This document shows, piece by piece, positions 1-6,920 of a stretch of 64,000 bases of DNA. Under the pieces are notes generated by a model, which had not been told where the DNA came from, did not search any database, and worked only from the letters and a program-made list of their open reading frames with translations. Position 1 is the first letter of the stretch, and every line of letters starts with the position of its first letter. Both the position numbers and the translations under genes were made by a program. The stretch covers positions 1 through 64,000 of the IMG/VR virus record IMGVR_UViG_3300006735_000025. One strand, 5' to 3'. The DNA comes from a virus.

Positions 1-576
1 CTTAAAGAATGGAAATACAAAGCTGATTTTTCAACACAAAAAGGGTCAGCGTTTCACGCCTTTGCTGAAAATTATTTATTTAATAAAGTATTTCCATTTC
101 CTGAAGAAGAAATGACTGAAGTTTTAGGTAGTACAGAAAACATGTTAGAGTGTAGAACGGCTGTAAAAAAGATTATAGAGTTGTTTAAGAAGTTTTATGA
201 CGATTCTTATGGTAAACTAATACCTGTTAGAGCCGAGGTCGTTGTTGGTGATAAAGAATTAGGTTTATGTGGTATGATTGACCAATTATTTTGGAATGAA
301 AAGTCTGGTAAGTTAGAAATATGGGATTGGAAAACTAACAAGAAAATAGATAATAAAAATAAATGGCAACAATTTAAAGACCCTATTGGTCATTTGGATG
401 TTTGTGAACTTAACACTTATTCATTGCAACTCTCTACCTACAAATATATTGTTGAGAAGAATACTAATCTTGAACTGGGTGATTCCTATATTGTTTGGGT
501 TAATGAAAAAAATGACAACTATAAGGTTTTTAAGTGTCATGATTTTAGAGATGAGGTTCTTAATATTTTAAAGTAG
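1..576 (+). CDS. RecB/Cas4-like PD-(D/E)XK nuclease, 5'-truncated by window edge
   Basis: The reading frame is open from base 1 to the TAG at 574-576, so the 5' end lies outside the window; the first internal ATG (112) is not a credible start because conserved sequence precedes it. In the visible 191 residues the early segment KGSAFHAFAENYL matches the conserved His-containing helix of RecB-family nucleases. The core follows: E79, GMID (D94), then EIWDWKT giving D109-x-K111, and the family's QhxxY-like helix LQLSTYKY (Q143, Y147). Such enzymes are metal-dependent DNA exonucleases; in phages they usually act in replication, recombination or DNA-end processing. There is no visible helicase domain or cysteine cluster in this part, so a stand-alone nuclease is likely, but the missing N-terminus could hold a Cas4-type cysteine. 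It is the only + strand gene and its end overlaps the convergent primase gene by 9 bases. Confidence 0.75.
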   Translation, partial: LKEWKYKADFSTQKGSAFHAFAENYLFNKVFPFPEEEMTEVLGSTENMLECRTAVKKIIELFKKFYDDSYGKLIPVRAEVVVGDKELGLCGMIDQLFWNEKSGKLEIWDWKTNKKIDNKNKWQQFKDPIGHLDVCELNTYSLQLSTYKYIVEKNTNLELGDSYIVWVNEKNDNYKVFKCHDFRDEVLNILK

Positions 577-1479
577 TGTAATTTCTTTTAGACCTACCAC
601 CCCTTTTAGTTCGGCAACATCTTTATCTTTAGGCATTTTTATAAGTCTTACTTTACCATTAAGTCTACCCCCATCCAATTTCCTATACAATTTTTGAGCG
701 TCATCCCAAGCATCACCATCTAAACAAATAATAACATTTGATTTGCATTTATCATAAAGTGTTGACCATAATTTATCAGATACTGTTTTTCCAAGAATGG
801 GTATGGAGTTTTCTAAAAATAACATATCAAAAACCCCCTCTACTAAATAAATGTCTTTATCCCAATCTATTTTAGATTCATTAAATATTATTTCTTCTTT
901 AGGAAATTCTGGATTCTTATATTTCATTTTATGGTTTATGTAAGAACGAGCCACAAAATAATTAATTTTATCATTTTCATCAAAAGAAGGTATTATTACC
1001 CTTCCTCGATAAACCCCTTGGGTTGTATACCCAATTGAGTGTTTTAACATTGTATCGTATGATATATTCCTCCTTAAAAGATAGTTTATAGCTTCTTTGT
1101 ATGGTATGGTTAATTTATTACCTTTTTCAAAAGATATGTAATCTTCTGGTAATTTAATTTTTTCATACTTTTTAGATTTTACTTTAAATTCTTCTGGACT
1201 AATTAAGTCCCATGTTTGTTTTTGTTTTTTGTTACCCCACTTCCAAAATAATTTATTTAAACGACCATGGGTGTTATGGGTTTCGGAACAAGACCAACAC
1301 TTATAAACACCTTTCATATAATTAACCTCCAAATTACCTTTACCATCACCACCATCCAAACCTTTCATATCTGAACAAACTGGACAGTCAAAAGATATTT
1401 GACCTTTATTATAATAATGGTTTTTAGGGTCACCTAAAATGTCTGTTAATAATTCTACTATAAGTTCTGATTCTTCCAT
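568..1479 (-). CDS. DnaG-type DNA primase (zinc finger plus TOPRIM, no helicase domain)
   Basis: A 303-residue protein that would make RNA primers for lagging-strand synthesis. A four-cysteine zinc-binding site at the N-terminus (C32-x2-C35 and C61-x2-C64) matches the template-reading zinc domain of phage primases. The middle part has RGRVIIPSFDENDKINYF, typical of the DnaG catalytic core. The TOPRIM motifs are YLVEGVFDML (E214), ICLDGDAWDDA (D254, D256) and MPKDKDVAEL (D285, D287). The family often carries a fused helicase, as in T7 gp4; here the protein stops after TOPRIM and a separate helicase is encoded at 39154-40527. It starts at an ATG 35 bases downstream of the resolvase-like gene. 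Its 3' end overlaps the convergent nuclease gene. Function is well supported by the motif order. Confidence 0.87.
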   Translation of the reverse strand: MEESELIVELLTDILGDPKNHYYNKGQISFDCPVCSDMKGLDGGDGKGNLEVNYMKGVYKCWSCSETHNTHGRLNKLFWKWGNKKQKQTWDLISPEEFKVKSKKYEKIKLPEDYISFEKGNKLTIPYKEAINYLLRRNISYDTMLKHSIGYTTQGVYRGRVIIPSFDENDKINYFVARSYINHKMKYKNPEFPKEEIIFNESKIDWDKDIYLVEGVFDMLFLENSIPILGKTVSDKLWSTLYDKCKSNVIICLDGDAWDDAQKLYRKLDGGRLNGKVRLIKMPKDKDVAELKGVVGLKEITLL

Positions 1480-1514
1480 AATTTAAATTTAATAAAGAAT
1501 CTATAACTTATCAA

Positions 1515-2111
1515 TTACCAAAGTTCGTTTTTTTTCATATAACCTAACACACAAGCATAAGCGTCGGTCATATCAAAATTTTCTTTTTTAAGTGTATTGT
1601 TTCTAGTGTAACTCCAAGATATATGTGGTTGTTGGTCTGATACTTTTTGCCAGATAATTTGTTTTTTATCACAACCTTTGTCATAACCACCAAATAAAAC
1701 TTTTTTACCTTTTTTGTTTTCAACAAATAAATCAGGAAAAGCAAATTTTCTAGAGTTATATGTTGATATTAATTCTGGTATAACACCTAACACATCATGA
1801 ATTGTTTTCATGATAAAAGCGTTATACCTCATTAAAACAGATACTGTAAAAATGTTATTGGAGTTTAATAGTGGTTCTTCTATGATTACCTTGGTGATTC
1901 CCACTCCTTTATATTTTTCAACAACTTCTTTGAATGAATCTGATTTTAATAATAATTGTTCAGTTTTAGATTCTGGTATTGGTTTTAACTTAGGTGAAAA
2001 ATGTGTTAGTTCCAACAATTCTTTACTAGCATAATCAAATAATGCCCAACCTATTGTTTTTGTAGATACGTCTAATCCTAGTACCTTTGGTGTGTTTTTT
2101 ACTTTTGTCAT
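1515..2111 (-). CDS. RuvC-like Holliday junction resolvase (RNase H fold)
   Basis: Using the ATG at 2111, the protein has 198 residues; an in-frame TTG two codons upstream is the only alternative and is less likely. The fold signature is a first strand with D14 (VLGLDVSTKTIGWALF), a second acidic strand VIIEEPLL (E78/E79), and a C-terminal helix FDMTDAYACVLGY giving D180-x2-D183. This D, E, D-x-x-D pattern is that of RuvC-type resolvases, which cut four-way junctions in phage DNA before packaging or during recombination. A role in resolving replication or recombination intermediates fits its position next to primase and the presence of UvsX elsewhere. It sits 11 bases after the last tail gene and probably shares its transcript. 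The broader RNase H-like superfamily contains other nucleases, so resolvase is the best call and not a certainty. Confidence 0.7.
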   Translation of the reverse strand: MTKVKNTPKVLGLDVSTKTIGWALFDYASKELLELTHFSPKLKPIPESKTEQLLLKSDSFKEVVEKYKGVGITKVIIEEPLLNSNNIFTVSVLMRYNAFIMKTIHDVLGVIPELISTYNSRKFAFPDLFVENKKGKKVLFGGYDKGCDKKQIIWQKVSDQQPHISWSYTRNNTLKKENFDMTDAYACVLGYMKKNELW

Positions 2112-2122
2112 AGACAAAATAT

Positions 2123-3343
2123 CTAGTATTTAAACTTCAAAGTAAAGGTTTGTGTAGTATTTGCTGCTTTTGCAATTGGTCTATCTGGTTTTGCTATAGC
2201 TAATAAATTGTCTTGTGAGTCATATAATCCAACTTCAGTAATATAAGAACTATAGTTTTGAGTTCCACCTGTTAAACTATATACCCCAGGGACCGGTGTT
2301 ATAGCACCACCCGCACCATTTTGTAATTCCGGTGAAGCGGTAACATTTTCGGTAACAAAAAATTCACCATTATTAGCTACACAATCCACACTTAACAACC
2401 ATTCTTTTTCAAATGTAAAAAATTCACATCTAGCTGATGTTGATGACGTAAACGTAACTTGTGTCATTCCTGTGTAAGAACCTTCACCTTGTGAACCGTA
2501 TGGGTATCCTGTGGCACCACTAGACGAACCAGAAAAGAAAAAACTACTTACAATATCTGGGTCAGTTATCACTAAAAACCCTTTATCTAAATAAGCTATA
2601 CCAACTGGTTTATCCCCACGTTCTGTTATATTAACTGGTGGTTTTCTAGTTGCGGCATTAATACTCATATTATAAAAAGAAGTATTTCCATTTTCATAAC
2701 CGACTGGTGGGTCTGATGGTTCAGTACCAGTAGTATAAGACCAAGTACTTGGGAATCCGTCTGCCCAGGTAGTACAACAGCTATTCGATGGTGTTGTGTA
2801 GTTTCCATCATTATTAGTAACACTATCTGTAAATAAAAAAGCTATATTAGTACTAGGTTTTCCAACATCAGCAGAAGTTGGGTTTAGAGAATGTCCAAAT
2901 CCAGCCGCATAAGTGTGGTTATCTGAAGACCAATTTGCTTCAGTAACATAACTACTATAAAGGTCAATAGTACCTCCAGAAGCTCCATTTGCTGTCGCCC
3001 CATTTGTATACCCTGTAGGTATCACTAAATGTATAGTTCTACCATCTATTAACTCACCGTAGGTATCTTTTGCTATTTTAACCACAATAGCCTCACTTTG
3101 GTTTAACCCACTAAAATAAGAGTTATTAGGTATAGAAGGCCAAGTATTTCCACTATTACTAGTTATTGGTAATTTAAAAGAACTGTATAGGTTTGAGAAT
3201 TGTCTTCCGTTATCTGGACTTCTTTGTATTGTTGTAAATGTAAGGTTACTACCACTAACTGTAGTGTAACCATTACCACTAAAAGGTACAACGTTATTTT
3301 CTATTTTTTTAGAACTTGTTGGTATTGTTTTTAATATAGGCAT
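2123..3343 (-). CDS. Distal tail/fibre protein with shared C-terminal ITEVGLYD module
   Basis: A 406-residue protein rich in Gly, Ser, Thr and Asn with few charged residues, as is usual for beta-structured phage fibres. Its last 41 residues include YITEVGLYDSQDNLLAIAKP and end in TQTFTLKFKY. The same type of ending closes the 873-residue protein at 6921-9542 (YITEIGLFDNKDG, LMAIAK, QFVIKVDF). Motifs of the form ITEIGLYD..G.LLAI are common in the C-terminal parts of tail fibre and collar proteins, which supports a fibre role. The protein lacks the N-terminal LTxxGR domain of its neighbours, so it resembles only the tip half of the 873-residue protein. It is the last gene of the tail cluster in the direction of transcription, 2 bases after the small 135-residue gene. 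Receptor or partner unknown. Confidence 0.6.
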   Translation of the reverse strand: MPILKTIPTSSKKIENNVVPFSGNGYTTVSGSNLTFTTIQRSPDNGRQFSNLYSSFKLPITSNSGNTWPSIPNNSYFSGLNQSEAIVVKIAKDTYGELIDGRTIHLVIPTGYTNGATANGASGGTIDLYSSYVTEANWSSDNHTYAAGFGHSLNPTSADVGKPSTNIAFLFTDSVTNNDGNYTTPSNSCCTTWADGFPSTWSYTTGTEPSDPPVGYENGNTSFYNMSINAATRKPPVNITERGDKPVGIAYLDKGFLVITDPDIVSSFFFSGSSSGATGYPYGSQGEGSYTGMTQVTFTSSTSARCEFFTFEKEWLLSVDCVANNGEFFVTENVTASPELQNGAGGAITPVPGVYSLTGGTQNYSSYITEVGLYDSQDNLLAIAKPDRPIAKAANTTQTFTLKFKY

Positions 3344-3345
3344 AA

Positions 3346-3753
3346 TTAAATAAATTTATCTACTTCTGGGTTAATGGTTTGAACATATTTAAGTGTGTCT
3401 CTACCGGTAAAGGTTAATCCTAAAACTGTTCCTGGGTGAAAAGAATTATTATTAGGACTATCTTTTTGATTTGTTTTAAAGTCTTGTGGTGAATTTAAAA
3501 TTTCTTCAGTTAGTACAAAAAATAATTTACTGTGTTTCATTATATTTGTTTCTAAAGAAGTATAGTTAGAACTTTGTTTCCAACACAACCTTTCTCCAGC
3601 ATAAGCACCCACATTTTTAACTTTAGGTAAATTTTTATCATCTTGATATTTAAAATTATTTACGTGTGTTAAAGCTACAGGTGTTGATGTACTATGTGTT
3701 AAGGGTGCTCCCTTAATAAAATTTTCGAATTGGTTATTACTGTTTAAAGACAT
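3346..3753 (-). CDS. Small protein of unknown function within the tail-fibre cluster
   Basis: A 135-residue hydrophilic protein with a single cysteine, no signal peptide, no membrane segment and no motif I recognise. It is rich in Asn, Thr and Lys. The ATG lies 7 bases after the stop of the 698-residue tail protein, and its stop lies 2 bases before the ATG of the 406-residue fibre protein, so it is co-transcribed with both. That position would suit a minor tip protein or a fibre-assembly helper, but nothing in the sequence decides this. Tight spacing on both sides and full-length open frame support a real gene. Confidence 0.6.
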   Translation of the reverse strand: MSLNSNNQFENFIKGAPLTHSTSTPVALTHVNNFKYQDDKNLPKVKNVGAYAGERLCWKQSSNYTSLETNIMKHSKLFFVLTEEILNSPQDFKTNQKDSPNNNSFHPGTVLGLTFTGRDTLKYVQTINPEVDKFI

Positions 3754-3760
3754 ATTAATT

Positions 3761-5857
3761 TTATTCTATAACTGTACCTCCGGCTAGAACTTTTCTAAAA
3801 ATTCTTTTACCACTAGTAGAGTTACCTGCTGTTGTAACATCTGTTGGGTCAGAAGTATAAGCGTTTATGGTTTCACCATTTTCACCGTAAAACCTTGGTT
3901 TTCTATCGTTGTAAGCACTAGCACCCTTAGGGATAGTTCTATCAAATATTCTCCAATAAGGAACATGTGGGTCACCAGACCCAAAATCACTATACCCTGA
4001 ATAACCAATACTTTGTTTTGCTGCACGTTTATTATAAACTAAAGTTACTCTACATGTAGCTGGTAAAGCTGCTTTATTATCATCTGAATAAAGTTTAAAC
4101 TCCATTGGTATTTTAATATTGAAGTCGTCCACCCCTTCCGCACTACCATCTGTACCTGTTTTGGAACTAAATTGTGTAACGTAGGTTGGGAATGAATTGT
4201 TACCGTTATTATAGTTGTCACCTACAGCTCTAAAGAAGTAATCCCCTTCAATCATCATCCTACTAAACCAATTATAATAGTGTTTACCATTTTTAACATC
4301 TTCAGCGTTTATTGTAAATAATTTTTCAACTGAAGGTACTGTTTCTGCACCAACACCAATTTTATTAGTACCAGTTGTACCATTAGTATATTCTAAGTTA
4401 GTACCTAACAAAGAGAACGTATCCATAGCGTGGTCGGTAAAAGTTGATTGATGGTATTGTGGAACCACACTATTCATACCTGTTTTTATCAACTCTTTTA
4501 TCTCATCAGCTCTATTACCTTTTATTGGGTAATAGAAGTTGGATAGGTTTTTAAGTGTGTTTGTGTTATCGTAGGATTGTTGATAAAGGTTTGAAACTTT
4601 ATTTATAGCCTCATCTGTTTCTTTATCCAATTTAGGGGCTAAAGGTGGTCTTGTTGTTGATAATTTTAATGTTGGTAGGACTGTTTTAACCATACCATAT
4701 GTAGCTTTTGACTCTGCATCCTGTTGGTCGAACCCTTTAACGTCCACACTTGTACCACCTTGTACACTAACAAAAGTATCTAATTCTGGTGCATTTTCAA
4801 ATTCAACTGGATGTACAAAACCTAAGAAATATTTTTTAGTATCATAATTAACTTTAGAAGAGTAGTTTGGGAAAACTGAAGGGTAGTATTTGTACCCGGA
4901 GTTTGTCCCCCAATTTACACCACCACCTAAAACTAAATAACCAAATTCTGTAGTTGTAAAACCAATACCAGCAGCACCAGAACCTGGTTTTTTTGTTTTT
5001 TCACCACTAGAAAAAGCCATTGTAAATGGTGATGTGGATAAACCTCTAGTGTTTCCATTTAAAGTTTGTAATCCTGTATCAAAAGTTTTTTGTACCGTAT
5101 CATAATTAACATTATTCACACTTCTTAATGAAAGTCTACCGGTTACCGCGGCAGCGTTATTCATATAAGTTTGGTCAGAAGATGTTATGTGTATTTTTTC
5201 TTCCACTAAACCAAGGTTAGGGTAGTTAACATTTACACAATCCCAAAAATCAATAAATTGACCTCTACCTCTATTTTGTATTATATTTAATGCTGTTTTT
5301 ATTGTTTGATTACTCCAAGTACCAGCAGCAACAGATGAAGTACTAGAAAATGAAGTTAAAAATGCTTTATTAAATTCTGTATATGTAGAACTACCACCAC
5401 CACCTAAACTTTCATATAGTAGTTTATGGTCTTCCGCGTAAATGTGTGATAATAATTTACATAAAGCATAGTAGTCATGCATGTATACCTCCACCTCAAC
5501 ATTTGAGTAGTAGGTTTTATTACCTGTTAAATCTTTGTCTATCCCAACTACCACCTGTACATCTTTATCACCGGTATCCACATCTGTTAGTGTTTGGTGT
5601 ATGTAAGATGAACATTTAAACCCATCATTTACTCCCGCAGCACAATCTACGTGGTTACCTGAAACGTCAGGAATTAACCCACCTTGTGATATAGCGGTAT
5701 GTCCGGTATTGATAGGTAATCTATAGTCGATATCAATATCGGATAAACTAAATTTACTTATTCTTGTTTTTAAATCCCCAGTCAACACGACGCCTCTACC
5801 GTAATTGGTAAGTTGTACGTCTAAATAGACCGAAGATGCTGATGATACAAATCCCAT
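3761..5857 (-). CDS. Tail structural protein with N-terminal LTxxGR domain (paralogue 1)
   Basis: A 698-residue Gly/Ser/Thr/Asn-rich protein. Its first 45 residues (VYLDVQLTNYGRGVV, then KFSLSDIDIDYR) match the start of the 333-residue protein at 5919-6920 (LEVNLTDYGKSIL, KFGLRDNDVDYR) and, more weakly, the 873-residue protein at 6921-9542 (ISVKLTDAGRKKL). I have seen this V.LT..GR....G....KF.L.D..VDY pattern in virion proteins of large phages, where it starts fibre or baseplate-attached proteins. The rest shows no enzyme motif and looks like extended beta structure. Its ATG follows a 61-base AT-rich gap, one of the few in this cluster that lack the A-x-TATTTAT motif. Likely a fibre or baseplate appendage; the precise role is unknown. 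Confidence 0.6.
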   Translation of the reverse strand: MGFVSSASSVYLDVQLTNYGRGVVLTGDLKTRISKFSLSDIDIDYRLPINTGHTAISQGGLIPDVSGNHVDCAAGVNDGFKCSSYIHQTLTDVDTGDKDVQVVVGIDKDLTGNKTYYSNVEVEVYMHDYYALCKLLSHIYAEDHKLLYESLGGGGSSTYTEFNKAFLTSFSSTSSVAAGTWSNQTIKTALNIIQNRGRGQFIDFWDCVNVNYPNLGLVEEKIHITSSDQTYMNNAAAVTGRLSLRSVNNVNYDTVQKTFDTGLQTLNGNTRGLSTSPFTMAFSSGEKTKKPGSGAAGIGFTTTEFGYLVLGGGVNWGTNSGYKYYPSVFPNYSSKVNYDTKKYFLGFVHPVEFENAPELDTFVSVQGGTSVDVKGFDQQDAESKATYGMVKTVLPTLKLSTTRPPLAPKLDKETDEAINKVSNLYQQSYDNTNTLKNLSNFYYPIKGNRADEIKELIKTGMNSVVPQYHQSTFTDHAMDTFSLLGTNLEYTNGTTGTNKIGVGAETVPSVEKLFTINAEDVKNGKHYYNWFSRMMIEGDYFFRAVGDNYNNGNNSFPTYVTQFSSKTGTDGSAEGVDDFNIKIPMEFKLYSDDNKAALPATCRVTLVYNKRAAKQSIGYSGYSDFGSGDPHVPYWRIFDRTIPKGASAYNDRKPRFYGENGETINAYTSDPTDVTTAGNSTSGKRIFRKVLAGGTVIE

Positions 5858-5918
5858 AGTTTATATTCTTGTTATTATATAATTATTATAATTATTAGTT
5901 TTCATTAGTAAACAAATT

Positions 5919-6920
5919 TTAATACCCACCTCCACCTGTTGGTGTGTTGTTTCCACCACTACTTACACGTGTGGTTTCTATGTTATTATTTGTACTACTA
6001 GATGAAACATTAGTTTCTATTAAGCTCATTCCATTTTTAGTTTTACCCATTAATTTTTCACAAAGTTCTCTATTTCTCCTATTAAGTGTATAAACTTGTT
6101 TGTTGGCTGGACAAATAAAAGTTTGTGTTGGTTTTGGTTTTGGTACGTAACCTTCACATTTACAACCTAAATTTAACATCATACCCTTAAAATTATTTCT
6201 ATCAGAAACTGTCATTTGACCTCTTAACCCACTATTAGTTTCTAAAACTCCCTTTCTGTAACATTCAACAACCCAACAAAAATCATCACAATTTATCTCA
6301 CCCTCACCTGTAAAATCACCAACTTTATATTCGTCATCTTCAAAATATCTAGGATTTTTAACATAATTATACATCTGTGCGACATCTGTATATGTTGGGT
6401 ATCCTGGTTTTATAGTGCCTTTATCGTTAATGTCGTCCCTATATATACCAAATTGTGAACATTTACAACCATACTCATTTAAACCTAACTCTCTAACATC
6501 AAATTCTTTTTGGAAACAAGATTTTGATTCTAAATCTTCTTTTAAAGAATACCATAAATTACCGTTTCTTTTTGGGTTAAATGTGATAGTACTACCGTCG
6601 GTAGTTGGTCCATCTAACACAGACATATCACAAACTTCTATACCATTTCTACCCCGTATATCCGGATAGTTGTAAAAACAATCACCTGATAATGAGACCA
6701 TGTTTGGGTTTGTTGTTAGGGATTGTGAATAACAAGGACCATAAGTTTGTGTACTACTATCACCAGTAAATCTCCTATAATCCACGTCATTATCCCTTAG
6801 ACCAAACTTAACTATTTGTTCCATAAGACCACCACCAGCGTTACCTACTAATATAGATTTACCATAGTCCGTCAAATTCACCTCTAAGGTGTTAGTATTT
6901 GCTGTGGATATAAAACCCAT
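5919..6920 (-). CDS. Cys-rich tail protein, LTxxGR domain, dockerin-like pair, GGGGY end (paralogue 2)
   Basis: A 333-residue protein that begins with the LTxxGR-type domain shared with its two neighbours (residues 11-49). The centre has two segments resembling the calcium loops of type I dockerins: residues 163-186 (DINDKGTIKP, then TYTDVAQMYNY) and 201-221 (GDFTGEGEINCDDFCWVVECY, with D202, T204, E206 and D213 at loop positions 1, 3, 5 and 12). Cysteines are frequent (for example GCKCSQ, CDDFC, LGCKCEG), suggesting disulfides or metal sites. The C-terminus is TPTGGGGY, a tail shared with the proteins at 9581-13609 and 13622-17272. It starts immediately at the stop of the 873-residue gene. 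Probably a virion protein near the fibre base; calcium-dependent docking is an inference from the loops only. Confidence 0.55.
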   Translation of the reverse strand: MGFISTANTNTLEVNLTDYGKSILVGNAGGGLMEQIVKFGLRDNDVDYRRFTGDSSTQTYGPCYSQSLTTNPNMVSLSGDCFYNYPDIRGRNGIEVCDMSVLDGPTTDGSTITFNPKRNGNLWYSLKEDLESKSCFQKEFDVRELGLNEYGCKCSQFGIYRDDINDKGTIKPGYPTYTDVAQMYNYVKNPRYFEDDEYKVGDFTGEGEINCDDFCWVVECYRKGVLETNSGLRGQMTVSDRNNFKGMMLNLGCKCEGYVPKPKPTQTFICPANKQVYTLNRRNRELCEKLMGKTKNGMSLIETNVSSSSTNNNIETTRVSSGGNNTPTGGGGY

